Shown here: positions 30,727 to 41,760 of the stretch, piece by piece
How the letters are laid out: the number at the start of each line of letters is the position of its first letter
Numbering within the stretch: the first letter of the stretch is position 1
Source: Gemmatimonadota bacterium
Lineage (GTDB): Bacteria; JAAXHH01
Assembly (NCBI GenBank): GCA_026705925.1
Contig: JAPOZT010000001.1
Coordinates: 20,177 to 84,176 of the forward strand
Direction: 5' to 3'
DNA length: 64,000 nt
The notes under the pieces: generated by a model
Told to the model about the DNA's origin: nothing
The model's database searches: none
Seen by the model: only the letters and a program-made list of their open reading frames with translations
Program-made: the position numbers and the translations under genes

Positions 30727-31836
30727 TCAGTCGTAGGGCGTCACCGCGCCTCCGTGGACGCGGAACCGGGTGATCCCCCGGCGGTAGTCCCCGATATCGC
30801 TTTCCTTGGCCGTCGTAATGAAGGTCTGGCCGTAGGCCGGTACCATTTCCATAAGGCGGCCCGTCCTGGTGGCGTCGATCTCTGCGAATATGTCATCCAG
30901 CAGCAGCAGCGGCGGGGCCTGCAGCCGGCGCCACAGAAAACGGGCTTCCGCCAGCTTGAGGGCCGTCGCCGCCGTCTTGTGCTGGCCCTGCGACCCGAAG
31001 GCCTGCAGCGAGACCCCGTTCATCCGGATAGCCAAGTCGTCCCGGTGGGGCCCCACCTCCGTCATGCACCGCGCCCTCTCCCGCGGCGCGGCCCGGTCCA
31101 GCGCCTCCTCGAAGGCCTGCTCGATATCGGCGAGGGTCTCGTATTCGAAGGACGGCGCATAGGCGATCTCGAGGCACTCGCTGTCGTCGCTCACGGCGGC
31201 GTGAATGCGGCTGGCTTCTTCCTTCAGGTCCTCGACGACTTCCACCCGCTTTCTCATGATCCGGCTGCCCAGCGCGACCAGCGGGGCGTTCCAGACCTCC
31301 AGGCCCTCCGTCTTCCCCGGCCGCTCCTGGCATGCGCGCAGCGCTTCGTTGCGTTGCCGGACCACCCGCCTGTACTCCTGCAGGGCCGAAAGATAGGCCG
31401 CGTTGGACTGCGAGATCGCGATATCGAGGAACCGCCGGCGCGAGCCCGGCGAGCCCTGGACCAGCCTCCGGTCGTCCGGCGAGATCACGACGGCCGCCAG
31501 GATACCGTACAGGTCCGACAGGTTCCGCTGGGGCGACTCGTTTACAAAGACCTTCTTTCCCGCCGGCCGGGCGTACCTGATCTGTACCTCGACCTCCCTG
31601 CCCTCCGCGGACCGGCCCTGTCCCTGTATCAGGAAATGGTCCGCACCCATGCGCACGAGATCCCGGTCCTGTGCCTCGCGGCAGGACCGGGCTACGCACA
31701 GGTAGTAAACGGCTTCCAGGAGGTTGGTCTTTCCTTGTCCGTTCGATCCGATGAAAACGTTCGTTTGCAAATCACAGGCCAGCGACAGGGATGAGTAGTT
31801 CCGGAAATGACTGAGGGACAGCCCTTGAAGGTGCAC
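30727..31836 (-). CDS. recF: DNA replication and repair protein RecF
   Basis: The 369-residue SMC-like ATPase has Walker A GSNGQGKTNLLEAVYYL (about 32-48), an ABC-type signature region SQGQHKTAATALKLAE and Walker B PPLLLLDDIFAEID. RecF with RecO and RecR loads RecA at single-strand gaps. It starts with GTG two bases from the dnaN stop, consistent with translational coupling. Confidence 0.96.
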   Translation of the reverse strand: MHLQGLSLSHFRNYSSLSLACDLQTNVFIGSNGQGKTNLLEAVYYLCVARSCREAQDRDLVRMGADHFLIQGQGRSAEGREVEVQIRYARPAGKKVFVNESPQRNLSDLYGILAAVVISPDDRRLVQGSPGSRRRFLDIAISQSNAAYLSALQEYRRVVRQRNEALRACQERPGKTEGLEVWNAPLVALGSRIMRKRVEVVEDLKEEASRIHAAVSDDSECLEIAYAPSFEYETLADIEQAFEEALDRAAPRERARCMTEVGPHRDDLAIRMNGVSLQAFGSQGQHKTAATALKLAEARFLWRRLQAPPLLLLDDIFAEIDATRTGRLMEMVPAYGQTFITTAKESDIGDYRRGITRFRVHGGAVTPYD

Positions 31837-31837
31837 C

Positions 31838-32968
31838 TTAGCTTTCCGCCTCGGTCGTCCTGAAGGGCATGATCAGGCACTGGTAGTCCTCGCCCTCCGC
31901 CTCCTCCCCGGACGGGGTGATGATCCCCGCACTGACCGGCGTATCCAGTTTGAAAACCACCTCTTCGCTCTCGATCCGCTCCACGACGTCGAGGAGGTAG
32001 CGGAAATCGTAGGTCGTGTCCATGGCTTCGCCTTCGTATTCCGCCGGCACTTCTTCCCTGGCCTCGCCGCCGATATCGTGGCTGAAGGAACTCAGTTCGA
32101 CGAAACCCGGCCGGAAGGAATACCGTATCTGGCGGGTGGAGGGGTTGGACAGCACGGACACGCGGCGGACGGCGCTTTCGAGCTCCTCGCGGTTCACCTT
32201 GACCACCTTGTCGTTCCCCGAGGGAATCACCCGCTCGTAGTCCGGATAGGTCGCTTCGATCAGCCTGGCGAACAACCGGGCGTTCTCCAGTTCGAAGAGG
32301 ACGTGGTTCTCGCCGATGGTGATCCGGGACGGTGAATCCGACTCCCCGATGAGGCGCGAGAGGTTGTTCAGCGCCTTGGGCGGCACGATGATCCCCTCCG
32401 TGGCCGCGTCGGAAACTTCGCAGGGGAGCGTCGTCTTGGCCAGGCGGTGCCCATCGGTGGCCACCATCCGGACGGCGCCCCGGCCTATGCGGAGGAACGC
32501 GCCCCAGAGACTCGGGTGGATCTCGTCCTTCGATACCGCGTACACCGTCTTCCGGATCAGCCGCTGCATCGAAGACGACGGAATCTCAATGGTCTGATCG
32601 GACGCAACGTCCGGAAGCGCCGGGTACTCATCCTTGCTGATGCCCACCAGGCGGAATACCCCGCGGTCACACCGGATGATCACCTTGACCCCGTCCACCT
32701 CGATATCCACTGGCGCGTCGGGCAGCTCGCGCACCATTTCCGCGAATTTCCTTCCGGGCACCGTGATCGATCCCTCTCCCGAAATCTGGGCGGGGATCTT
32801 CGTCATGATGAATATGTCCAGGTCGGTGGCCCCTATGGTCAGGTGGCCGTCCTCCGTCTCCAGCAGCATGTTGGACAGGATGGGCAGGGTGGTCTTCGGC
32901 GGAACGACATTCAGAACGGTCTGTATACCGCTCATCAGGGTGGAACTGGACGGAATGGTGATTTTCAC
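31838..32968 (-). CDS. dnaN: DNA polymerase III beta sliding clamp
   Basis: The 376-residue clamp consists of three similar domains and ends with the YQCLIMPFRT-type C-terminus that interacts with clamp-binding peptides. The start is GTG at 32968, six bases behind AGGAG. It has its own AT-rich promoter on the oriC side and is followed by recF after one base. The clamp tethers polymerase III and repair factors to DNA. Confidence 0.96.
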   Translation of the reverse strand: MKITIPSSSTLMSGIQTVLNVVPPKTTLPILSNMLLETEDGHLTIGATDLDIFIMTKIPAQISGEGSITVPGRKFAEMVRELPDAPVDIEVDGVKVIIRCDRGVFRLVGISKDEYPALPDVASDQTIEIPSSSMQRLIRKTVYAVSKDEIHPSLWGAFLRIGRGAVRMVATDGHRLAKTTLPCEVSDAATEGIIVPPKALNNLSRLIGESDSPSRITIGENHVLFELENARLFARLIEATYPDYERVIPSGNDKVVKVNREELESAVRRVSVLSNPSTRQIRYSFRPGFVELSSFSHDIGGEAREEVPAEYEGEAMDTTYDFRYLLDVVERIESEEVVFKLDTPVSAGIITPSGEEAEGEDYQCLIMPFRTTEAES

Positions 32969-33087
32969 AGGGTACTCCTTTGGGCAGTCTACTGGGCGTT
33001 CTTCGCCGGTTACCTCGTCGGATCCGAACTGTACAGAATGAACCGGGGAGGTTGCTTGTACAGTAACCTATTACTATTATTGAATAT

Positions 33088-33115
33088 AATATAGATTACG
33101 CTCAGGACAGCGCAA
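33088..33115 (-). promoter_or_regulatory. Promoter of dnaN
   Basis: TTGCGC and TATATT are 16 bases apart on the minus strand, roughly 120 bases before the dnaN GTG. An overlapping TATTAT gives an 18-base spacer. Confidence 0.5.
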
Positions 33116-33346
33116 GGGTTTTGTGAGGTAAAACTACCCTATATTGTATAACGTCGCAGTATGGCTCCTATAATCGTACAATATATTGTGTATACTTGTT
33201 TTTATAGTCTTTATGTATTAGAAAGGAATAATACTAATATAGAATGTGGATATGTGCATAAATACGGATTCATGAGATTAACCATTAATAAAATCAATAA
33301 TTTGTAAAAAATAAACATGTGGAGAAACAGGCAACTAAACAGTTGT

Positions 33347-33355
33347 TTATCCACA
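33347..33355 (+). promoter_or_regulatory. DnaA box
   Basis: Perfect TTATCCACA. A near match, TTATACACA, follows 41 bases further on at 33397-33405. Confidence 0.8.
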
Positions 33356-33440
33356 TAATTCACACACTAGAAACGGAAAAGGGAAAAAACACCTGGTTAT
33401 ACACAAATCATCGACACTCCCCAACCCTTTATCCCCCGGG

Positions 33441-33449
33441 TTATCCACA
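33441..33449 (+). promoter_or_regulatory. DnaA box
   Basis: Perfect TTATCCACA in the GC-richer middle of the spacer. Confidence 0.8.
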
Positions 33450-33688
33450 TCATCTCCAGCCTGAAAAGGGGCCAGATATCTGCCGACGCGCAAACAGGCG
33501 TATCCGAGCCGGTTCGAGGCCTGATCGAGGCCGCAATCTGGCCGAGACGCAGCCTTTTTGACTGCGGCGGAAGACCTTTCCACACCCCGGTGCACTATTC
33601 CTGGTGGATTGGTGTGGAAATGGTGTTTATATGATACACAACTTCATGACTGCGCTGGAGTTACGGCAGGCGTGATTTGTTGACAAAA

Positions 33689-33714
33689 TGTGGATAAAGT
33701 GATAGTTATCCACA
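33689..33714. promoter_or_regulatory. Inverted pair of DnaA boxes next to dnaA
   Basis: TGTGGATAA (33689-33697) and TTATCCACA (33706-33714) face each other across eight bases, 51 bases beyond the dnaA stop codon. Confidence 0.85.
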
Positions 33715-33764
33715 TGTTTAGGGCGATGTTCCAGTGTGGCGGGTGTTGCGGGACAACCGGCGGG

Positions 33765-35180
<1,416 letters not shown>

Positions 35181-35298
35181 TGCGTATTACCTTGTGGACC
35201 GAAGGGATTGGAACGCCTGTGGACGGACCGGTGGTTTTCCGGCCCGTAAACATACTCGCACACTCGCATGTAACATGCTAAATTGTTGAAATTACTAC

Positions 35299-35327
35299 AT
35301 TTAAGGTGGTATTAGTTGCGACAACAA
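35299..35327 (-). promoter_or_regulatory. Candidate dnaA promoter
   Basis: TTGTTG and TTAAAT with a 17-base spacer on the minus strand, about 120 bases before the dnaA start. The -10 matches the consensus at only four of six positions. Confidence 0.35.
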
Positions 35328-35445
35328 ATCCACGGCAGGCGGAAACGTTGCGGGTAGTATCTTCATTTTAGTATGTATGGTGAGTGGGGTGCTGTCAAGA
35401 GAATATCTCGAAAAGATTTGCACCCCTGGAATGACTAAAAACAAC

Positions 35446-35474
35446 TTGACTTAATCACATTCCGAGGGTAATAT
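35446..35474 (+). promoter_or_regulatory. Promoter of rpmH-rnpA
   Basis: TTGACT and TAATAT are separated by 17 bases. The start codon lies about 50 bases downstream. Confidence 0.65.
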
Positions 35475-35523
35475 GGAGGGCTATTGTTTTTGCGAAAACA
35501 GGAAGAAAAAACGGGAGTAAACG

Positions 35524-35658
35524 ATGAAGCGGACCTTTCAGCCGAGTAATCTCAAGCGGCACCGCAGGCACGGGTTTCGTCGAAGGATGAGCACCAGGGC
35601 GGGACGGTTGATTCTGAACCGCCGACGGGCCAAGGGAAGGGTACGCGTCGCCGTTTAG
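35524..35658 (+). CDS. rpmH: Ribosomal protein bL34
   Basis: The 44-residue, highly basic protein reads [18 protein letters not shown] and continues with [19 protein letters not shown], the textbook bL34 sequence. It belongs to the large ribosomal subunit. It is the first gene of the rightward rpmH-rnpA-yidD-yidC cluster, and rnpA follows after 32 bases. It is too short to be noticed by length filters but unmistakable. Confidence 0.98.
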   Translation: MKRTFQPSNLKRHRRHGFRRRMSTRAGRLILNRRRAKGRVRVAV

Positions 35659-35690
35659 GCGCCGCCCGAGCGCAGCAGGACCGATGTACC

Positions 35691-36062
35691 ATGGCCGCCG
35701 GTTCCCTACGTTTTCCCCACGACGAACGCATGAGACACCGGTGGGAGTTCGAACGGGTCAGGAAATGCGGACTGACCGTCCGCGGACGTTCGATGACCCT
35801 GTCCCTGGCCGCGTGTCCGGACCGGTTCGAGCGCCGGGTCGGTTTCATCGTGACCAGGCACTACGGCGGCGCGGTCAAGCGTAACCTGGTCCGCCGAAGA
35901 ATGCGGGAAATCTACCGGTTGAACAGAAGCCGCCTTAAGAGGGGGGTGCACCTGGTGCTGATCGCCCGCAGTTCCGAACGGGAATGGACCTACCGCCAGA
36001 TGAACGAAGAGTTCCTGTCCCTCTACCGTACCGCGGTGACACGCTTATGTGGAAACGGCTGA
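35691..36062 (+). CDS. rnpA: Ribonuclease P protein component
   Basis: The 123-residue basic protein contains the RNR motif region [27 protein letters not shown] (about 50-76), which contacts RNase P RNA. The subunit helps the ribozyme cleave the 5' leader of pre-tRNAs. The ATG at 35691 has AGGA eleven bases upstream. A start at the ATG of residue 14 is also possible. Its last 16 bases overlap yidD, as in many bacteria. Confidence 0.95.
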   Translation: MAAGSLRFPHDERMRHRWEFERVRKCGLTVRGRSMTLSLAACPDRFERRVGFIVTRHYGGAVKRNLVRRRMREIYRLNRSRLKRGVHLVLIARSSEREWTYRQMNEEFLSLYRTAVTRLCGNG

Positions 36063-36400
36063 CCAGGGCAATCACGACCACGCTCGTCTGGGGCGTCCGC
36101 GGCTATCGGCTCGTCATCTCCCCGCTCCTCCCGCCAAGCTGCAGGTTTACCCCCACCTGTTCGAATTACGCCATCGAAGCACTGGAACGAAAGGGCCTGT
36201 TCGCCGGAACCCGCATGGCCGTGTGGCGGCTGCTGCGCTGCCATCCCTTTCACCCGGGCGGCTACGATCCGGTGGAGCAACCGGACGGATCGGGCGGATC
36301 GGACGGATCGAACGGCCGCGTCGAATCAGGCGTGCCAGTCGGACCGGGCGCGCCAGCCGGAACAACCGGGCCTTTTGCACCAGGCGCATCAAACGAATAG
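36047..36400 (+). CDS. yidD: Membrane protein insertion efficiency factor YidD, with low-complexity tail
   Basis: The 117-residue product carries the complete YidD core: [20 protein letters not shown] followed by NYAIEAL, and [15 protein letters not shown] (about residues 20-80). YidD assists YidC-dependent membrane insertion. After residue ~82 comes a 36-residue Gly/Ser/Pro-rich tail ([20 protein letters not shown] and so on) not found in typical YidD proteins. It starts inside rnpA and is followed by yidC after 39 bases. Confidence 0.92.
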   Translation: MWKRLTRAITTTLVWGVRGYRLVISPLLPPSCRFTPTCSNYAIEALERKGLFAGTRMAVWRLLRCHPFHPGGYDPVEQPDGSGGSDGSNGRVESGVPVGPGAPAGTTGPFAPGASNE

Positions 36401-36439
36401 CCGCATGCCACGGCTTGAAACCCCGGAATCACAACTACC

Positions 36440-38239
36440 ATGGAAAAACGGGTACTCGGCGCATTCGGACTGATCATCCTTACCTGGATCGGTTACTACT
36501 ACATTATATACCCCATGTACGCGCCCCAGCGTCCCGCACCGGTCGATCGGATGGTCCCCCAGGAGCAGCCGCGGGATTTCGCGGCCGGGGACGATCCCGC
36601 GGGCGTCTACCCTCAAGGGGAGACCACCGGACCGGCCTTCGACGCGCCGCCGGACGCTGCCAGATCGGCCTTCGACGCGCCGCCGGACGCCGCCGCACCG
36701 GAGCCCGGGCGGACGCCGCCACACCGTATCGAAGACCGCCCCCGGCAGGACCTGGCTGCCGACAGTTGGGACCGCTCCGAGCGCGTGTTGTTTCTACCCC
36801 CGGCCGAAGGCGCGCCGGCGCCCCGTGATATCGTCGTCGAAAACCAGTACTTCCGGGGTGTGATCAATACGATGGGTGGCGTGATAACCAGCTGGAAACT
36901 CAAGGGTTACAGGGGAATCGGCGGGGAGGAAGTGGAACTCATTCCCCCCGATCGGGAGTCCGGCCCCGACATCGTGCTCACCACGGAACGGGGGCCCCGC
37001 AGCACCCGCGCCCTGCGTTTCGCCGCGGACCGCGACGCCGTCGTGCTGGGTCCGGGACAGTCCTCGGGATCCGTGACGCTGACGGCCGACGCGCCGGGAG
37101 GCCTGACCATTACCAAGGCCTTCGTGATCAACCGGGACGATTACGCCGTGGACCTCCAGGTGAGGATCGACGGCGGACAGGATCTGGCCCTGGGCAGCAA
37201 GTACTATCTCCGGTGGGGCGGCGGAATCAACGTGACAGAGCGGGACTGGGACCAGGACCTGTACGCCTTCAGGGGATTCGCCTCGCTCAACGACACGGTG
37301 ATCGATGAAGACCTCGGTACCGAGTTCGAGGATCCGCGGCCCGAGACCACCGGAGAGACCCACTGGGTCGGCGTGCGAAGCAAGTATTTCTTCACCGCCA
37401 TGGTGCCAGTGGACCGGAAGGCCAGGGGATACCGGCTGAACGGCCGGCCCGTGCAGCGCGCCCAATACGACGACCGGCAGATCGCCGCGGAACTGTCGAT
37501 GGGACTCGCGTCTCCCCTGATGGATAACTTCCTCCTCTATCTCGGCCCGGTCCACTACGATACCCTGGAGAGTTACGGGTACGGCCTGGAGGGCGCCGTC
37601 GATCTCGGATGGACGATCATACAGCCGATCAGCAGGATCACGCTCATTTCGCTAGTCTGGCTGCACCAGTTCATCACCAATTACGGCGTCGTGATCATCG
37701 TGCTGTCCATCATCGTGAAGATCCTGCTCTTTCCCCTGACCCACAAGAGCATGAAGGCCACGCAGGGCATGGCCGCGCTCCAGCCGAAAATGGAATCGCT
37801 CAAGGAGAAGCACAAGAACGATTCGACCAAGCTGAACCAGGAGATGATGAAGCTGTACCGGGACGCGGGGGTGAACCCGCTGGGCGGATGCCTGCCACTG
37901 CTGCTGCAGATGCCGATCCTCATCGCGCTCTACACCATCTTCAGCAGCACGATCGAGCTGCGGGACGCGCCTTTCATCGGGTGGATCCAGGACCTGTCCC
38001 TCCGAGACCCGTACTACGTGCTGCCCGTCCTCATGGCAGCCACGATGTTGATCCAGTCCAAGATGACGATGAAGGACCCCCGGCAGGCCATGTTCGTCTA
38101 CATCATGCCCGCGGTGCTGTTCTTCATCATGATGAACCTGCCTTCCGGACTGATCCTGTACTGGACCATGATCAACGTTTTGACCATCGTGCAGCAGGCC
38201 TTTCAGAACCGGTTCTTCCCCGTTCAACCCGCCAAATGA
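36440..38239 (+). CDS. yidC: Membrane protein insertase YidC
   Basis: The 599-residue insertase has an N-terminal anchor (about 8-25), a large periplasmic beta domain, and the C-terminal five-helix core. The core contains IIVLSIIVKILLFPLTHKSM, the loop NPLGGCLPLLLQMPILIALY and FFIMMNLPSGLILYW. It inserts and folds inner-membrane proteins alone or with Sec. Between anchor and domain is a Pro/Asp/Ala-rich linker with an 11-residue unit present twice (FDAPPDAARSA / FDAPPDAAAPE), encoded by a 33-base tandem repeat at 36634-36699. Confidence 0.96.
   Translation: MEKRVLGAFGLIILTWIGYYYIIYPMYAPQRPAPVDRMVPQEQPRDFAAGDDPAGVYPQGETTGPAFDAPPDAARSAFDAPPDAAAPEPGRTPPHRIEDRPRQDLAADSWDRSERVLFLPPAEGAPAPRDIVVENQYFRGVINTMGGVITSWKLKGYRGIGGEEVELIPPDRESGPDIVLTTERGPRSTRALRFAADRDAVVLGPGQSSGSVTLTADAPGGLTITKAFVINRDDYAVDLQVRIDGGQDLALGSKYYLRWGGGINVTERDWDQDLYAFRGFASLNDTVIDEDLGTEFEDPRPETTGETHWVGVRSKYFFTAMVPVDRKARGYRLNGRPVQRAQYDDRQIAAELSMGLASPLMDNFLLYLGPVHYDTLESYGYGLEGAVDLGWTIIQPISRITLISLVWLHQFITNYGVVIIVLSIIVKILLFPLTHKSMKATQGMAALQPKMESLKEKHKNDSTKLNQEMMKLYRDAGVNPLGGCLPLLLQMPILIALYTIFSSTIELRDAPFIGWIQDLSLRDPYYVLPVLMAATMLIQSKMTMKDPRQAMFVYIMPAVLFFIMMNLPSGLILYWTMINVLTIVQQAFQNRFFPVQPAK
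36634..36699 (+). repeat. 33-base tandem duplication in yidC linker
   Basis: Two adjacent copies of a 33-base unit starting GGCCTTCGACGCGCCGCC encode FDAPPDAA twice. The copies are nearly identical at their 5' ends and diverge towards the 3' end. Confidence 0.8.
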
Positions 38240-38411
38240 CGCACCCGCAGGGCACCGTCCCGCAGGAAACCAGGCGCTCTGGCGCCGACCAGCCGGGCAC
38301 AGGGCGGCCGGGCACAGAGCGCGGCCCCGAAGGATACCGGGCGGCCAGGCAACGACCGGCCGGTCACAGGGACGCTGCGCACCGGGCGCGGCAGCAAGCC
38401 TCGTTAACCCC

Positions 38412-39794
38412 ATGACCTCGCAGGCCCCGAACGATACCATTGCCGCGATCGGCACGCCGCCCGGCGAGGGCGGACTGTGCGTGGTACGCATGAGCGGTCC
38501 CAACGCGTTCGCCATTGCCGACCGGGTCTTCGAAAGCGCCAGCCGGCCTTCGGAGTGCGGGACGCACACCATTCATCACGGCCACATCGTCGATCCCCGG
38601 AGCCGAGAGCGGGTGGATGAAGTGCTCATGTCCGTATTCAGGTCGCCCCGCACCTACACCCGGGAGGACCTGATCGAGTTCAGCGGCCACGGCGGCATGG
38701 TCCCGGGCGGGATGATCCTGGGCGTCCTGACCCGGTCGGGCGCAAGGCTGGCGGAGCCGGGGGAGTTTACAAAGCGCGCCTTTCTCAACGGAAGGATCGA
38801 CCTGCTGCAGGCGGAAGCGGTGGGTGAACTGATCCGGGCGCGGACCGATGCCTGCGCGCGGGCCGCCCTCAGGCAACTGAACGGGACCTGCTCGCAACAG
38901 ATCGACGACTTCAGGATTAAACTAATACAAATAATTGCATATATTGAAGTTACGCTGGATTTCACCGAGGAGGGCATCCCCGATATGACGCCGCGGACCT
39001 TCCTGGATCAGCTTCGACCCGTCCGGGAAGCGCTGGGCCGCCTCATCAAGTCTTCCCACGAAACGCGCGTGCTGAGAGACGGCGTCCGGGTCGCGTTACT
39101 CGGCAAGCCGAACGTGGGGAAGTCCAGCCTGCTCAACATGCTGACGTCGCGGGACCGTGCGATCGTGCACCCGGAATCGGGGACGACGCGGGACACCATC
39201 GAGGAAAGCGTCGACATCCGGGGCGTGCCCGTTGTATTTGTGGATACAGCCGGTATCCGGAAGACCTCGGACCGGGTGGAACAGCAAGGCGTTATCCGGT
39301 CACGTACTGAACTGGAACAGGCCGATATTCCTCTGGCCGTCTTCGACGCCTCGAGCCCGCCGGAAGACGACGACCGGCAACTGGTGAAGATGTTGTCCGG
39401 CCGGACCGCCGTGTTTATATTGAACAAGTGCGACCTGGACGCTTACGATCCGGACGCATACACGGAATTGACGGAGGACAACCGGTGGATCCGGACCTCG
39501 GCAAAGCACGGTGAGGGCCTGGAAAACCTCAGAGAAGCGATTCTCGAGACCGCGCGGTTCGATCCCGCCGGTTTCGAGTCGGGACTCGTCGTCAATGCCC
39601 GTCAAAGCGAGCTGCTCGACCAGGCCAAGACGAGTCTTGACCGGGGCATCGGGGTACTGGAAGAAGGGCTCGGCGCCGAAATGGCCGCCGTCGACCTGAG
39701 GGAAAGCGTGCAGCGGCTCGGTGTGCTCGTGGGAAAGGAAATCGGCGATGCGGTGCTGGATCATGTGTTCTCCAGGTTCTGCATAGGGAAATGA
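38412..39794 (+). CDS. mnmE: tRNA modification GTPase MnmE
   Basis: The 460-residue GTPase has an N-terminal tetrahydrofolate-binding domain, a helical domain and an inserted Ras-like G domain (GKPNVGKSSLLNML near 230, DTAGIRKTSD, NKCD). It ends in the invariant CIGK. With MnmG it adds the carboxymethylaminomethyl group to wobble uridine 34. The 172-base gap before it is GC-rich, low-complexity sequence. The jag/khpB gene often found there is absent. Confidence 0.97.
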   Translation: MTSQAPNDTIAAIGTPPGEGGLCVVRMSGPNAFAIADRVFESASRPSECGTHTIHHGHIVDPRSRERVDEVLMSVFRSPRTYTREDLIEFSGHGGMVPGGMILGVLTRSGARLAEPGEFTKRAFLNGRIDLLQAEAVGELIRARTDACARAALRQLNGTCSQQIDDFRIKLIQIIAYIEVTLDFTEEGIPDMTPRTFLDQLRPVREALGRLIKSSHETRVLRDGVRVALLGKPNVGKSSLLNMLTSRDRAIVHPESGTTRDTIEESVDIRGVPVVFVDTAGIRKTSDRVEQQGVIRSRTELEQADIPLAVFDASSPPEDDDRQLVKMLSGRTAVFILNKCDLDAYDPDAYTELTEDNRWIRTSAKHGEGLENLREAILETARFDPAGFESGLVVNARQSELLDQAKTSLDRGIGVLEEGLGAEMAAVDLRESVQRLGVLVGKEIGDAVLDHVFSRFCIGK

Positions 39795-39810
39795 TGTTCC
39801 ACGTGGAACA
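39795..39810. promoter_or_regulatory. parS-type centromere site 1
   Basis: TGTTCCACGTGGAACA is a perfect 16-base palindrome matching the bacterial parS consensus, as in the Pseudomonas variant. It sits between mnmE and mnmG, about 6 kb from oriC. Confidence 0.88.
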
Positions 39811-39821
39811 GGGACCAGACG

Positions 39822-41759
39822 ATGGTTGAAAACGATCGGCTGACATCTGTTGAAGTCCTCGTCATCGGCGGTGGACACGCCGGATGTGAAGCCGCCCTGG
39901 CTTCGGCGAGAATGGGCGCAAAAACGGCGCTCATCACCCTCGACGCATCGAAAATCGGGCAGATGTCCTGCAACCCGTCCATCGGCGGCCTGGGCAAGGG
40001 ACAGCTCGTGCGGGAGGTCGACGCACTCGGCGGGGAGATGGGCAAGGCCGCGGACGCGACGGCCGTGCAGGTCAGGATGCTGAACACGCGCAAGGGGCCG
40101 GCGGTACAGTCCCTGAGATCCCAGAATGACCGAGTGGCTTACCGGGATTACATGCAGCGGGTCATCGGGGAGACGCCGAACCTGACGGTGGTGGAAGGCG
40201 AGGTCTCGTACCTGGACGTGGACCAGCGGCGTGTGACGGGCATCCGGACAAGCGATGGGCGCGCCTTTTCCTGCCATGCCGTGGTCGTGGCATCGGGCAC
40301 TTTTCTGAACGGCGTCATGCATCGGGGCGCGAGCAATTCCCCCGGAGGTCGTCTCGGAGAAAGGGCGGCCACGGAACTGTCCGATTCCCTGCGGGACCTG
40401 GGGTTCGACATCGGCCGGCTGAAAACCGGCACGCCGCCCAGAGTTGATGGTAAATCCATAGATTACAGTGAGTTGGAGATCATCGCGGGCGATGAATTCC
40501 CCGAGCATTTTTCCCAGGAAAGGCTGTCGCCGGCCGATGAGCAACTGCCCTGCTACCTGACCTTCACGAACGCCCGGACCCACGACATTATCCGTTCCGC
40601 CCTGGACCAGTCGCCCATGTACTCCGGCCGCATCACCGGTCGCGGTCCCAGGTACTGTCCATCCGTTGAGGACAAAATCGTGCGCTTCCCGGACCGGGAC
40701 AATCACCAGATCATCCTGGAACCCGAGGGATGGAATACCGACGAGGTATACGTAAATGGCTTCTCCACCAGCCTGCCGGAGCCGGTGCAGGATCGGGCAC
40801 TGCACACGATCCATGGCCTGGAGCACGCGGAGATCCTCCAGTTCGGATATGCCGTCGAATACGATTTCATTCCACCCGACAACCTGAGCCGGTCCATGGA
40901 GACGCGCCAGGTCGACGGGCTGTTCCTCGCGGGACAGATCAACGGAACCACGGGCTATGAGGAGGCTGCGGCACAGGGCATTCTGGCCGGAATCAATGCC
41001 GCACTGAAGGTCAGCAACCGGCCGGCGTTCACGCTCGACCGGGGCGAGGCTTATATCGGCGTGATGGTCGACGATCTCATCACGAAGGGAGCGGACGAAC
41101 CCTACCGGATGTTCACTTCGCGCGCGGAGTACCGCCTGCTGTTGCGCCACGACAACGCGGATATGCGCCTGTCGGACCGCGCTTTCGAGATCGGTGTGAT
41201 TTCAAGAGAACGGCACGAAGCCACGGAAAGCCGCCGTCGGCTGGTGGAAACGGAAACGGAGCGGCTTAAACGGGAATATGTGGCGCCCGACAGGATAAAC
41301 CCCATACTCGAGGCAAGGTCCTCGTCGCCGGTATCGGAACCGGTGTCCCTGCACAAGCTGCTTTCCCGACCCGAGGTACAGTATACCGATCTCTATAACG
41401 TAGATCCGGAACCCATGGACCACGAACCATCTGTCATCGGACAGATACAGACCGCGGTCAAGTACGCTGGGTACCTCGAGCGCCAGCACAAAGAGATCGC
41501 ACGCATGCGGACCTGGGAGTCACGTTCGATCCCTGCGGAATTCGACTACGCTTCCATCCGGGCCATGTCTCACGAAGCACGCGAAAAGCTGACCAGCATC
41601 AGGCCGGCGAACGTGGGGCAGGCTTCGCGGATCCCAGGTGTTACGCCGGCCGACATATCCATTCTCGTAGTGCATCTCGAACGCGTTTCGGCCAAGCCTC
41701 GATCAGAAAAGCCCGGCGCCGAAAACCGGATGTTCCACGTGGAACATTCCAAGACATGA
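39822..41759 (+). CDS. mnmG: tRNA uridine 5-carboxymethylaminomethyl modification enzyme MnmG
   Basis: The 645-residue FAD enzyme starts with the dinucleotide fold [21 protein letters not shown] and contains the MnmG signatures [12 protein letters not shown] and [15 protein letters not shown]. It is the partner of MnmE in wobble-uridine modification. The last residues (MFHVEHSKT) are dictated by an embedded parS site (41731-41746), so the protein tail looks shaped by the DNA element. rsmG follows after one base. Confidence 0.97.
   Translation: MVENDRLTSVEVLVIGGGHAGCEAALASARMGAKTALITLDASKIGQMSCNPSIGGLGKGQLVREVDALGGEMGKAADATAVQVRMLNTRKGPAVQSLRSQNDRVAYRDYMQRVIGETPNLTVVEGEVSYLDVDQRRVTGIRTSDGRAFSCHAVVVASGTFLNGVMHRGASNSPGGRLGERAATELSDSLRDLGFDIGRLKTGTPPRVDGKSIDYSELEIIAGDEFPEHFSQERLSPADEQLPCYLTFTNARTHDIIRSALDQSPMYSGRITGRGPRYCPSVEDKIVRFPDRDNHQIILEPEGWNTDEVYVNGFSTSLPEPVQDRALHTIHGLEHAEILQFGYAVEYDFIPPDNLSRSMETRQVDGLFLAGQINGTTGYEEAAAQGILAGINAALKVSNRPAFTLDRGEAYIGVMVDDLITKGADEPYRMFTSRAEYRLLLRHDNADMRLSDRAFEIGVISRERHEATESRRRLVETETERLKREYVAPDRINPILEARSSSPVSEPVSLHKLLSRPEVQYTDLYNVDPEPMDHEPSVIGQIQTAVKYAGYLERQHKEIARMRTWESRSIPAEFDYASIRAMSHEAREKLTSIRPANVGQASRIPGVTPADISILVVHLERVSAKPRSEKPGAENRMFHVEHSKT
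41731..41746. promoter_or_regulatory. parS-type centromere site 2
   Basis: A second, identical copy of TGTTCCACGTGGAACA inside the 3' end of mnmG, 1.9 kb from the first. Confidence 0.88.
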
Positions 41760-41760
41760 C

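Larger units (their letters stand above)
32969..33764. other. Probable chromosomal replication origin oriC (dnaN-dnaA spacer)
   Basis: A 796-base AT-rich spacer between divergent-purpose genes dnaN and dnaA, both on the minus strand. It holds four perfect DnaA boxes TTATCCACA (33347+, 33441+, 33689-, 33706+). Near matches are TTATACACA at 33397 and TGTGGATAT at 33245. A strongly AT-rich block at about 33120-33340 is a candidate unwinding element. No gene is evident. The small frames around 33319-33595 cover the box cluster and look non-coding. Confidence 0.85.
35181..35523. other. Divergent dnaA/rpmH promoter region
   Basis: A 343-base AT-rich spacer between divergent dnaA and rpmH. It contains a strong rpmH promoter and a weaker candidate for dnaA. 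I find no perfect DnaA box here (one weak CAAATCCACG near 35325), which favours the dnaN-dnaA spacer as the origin. Confidence 0.6.

Noticed and set aside
33319..33595. Short frames over the DnaA-box cluster
   Set aside because: Repeated DnaA boxes explain the sequence; codon use is unlike neighbouring genes and no motif is present.
39300..41150. 616-codon minus-strand frame opposite mnmE/mnmG
   Set aside because: Antisense shadow of mnmG; no start signal or conserved motif.
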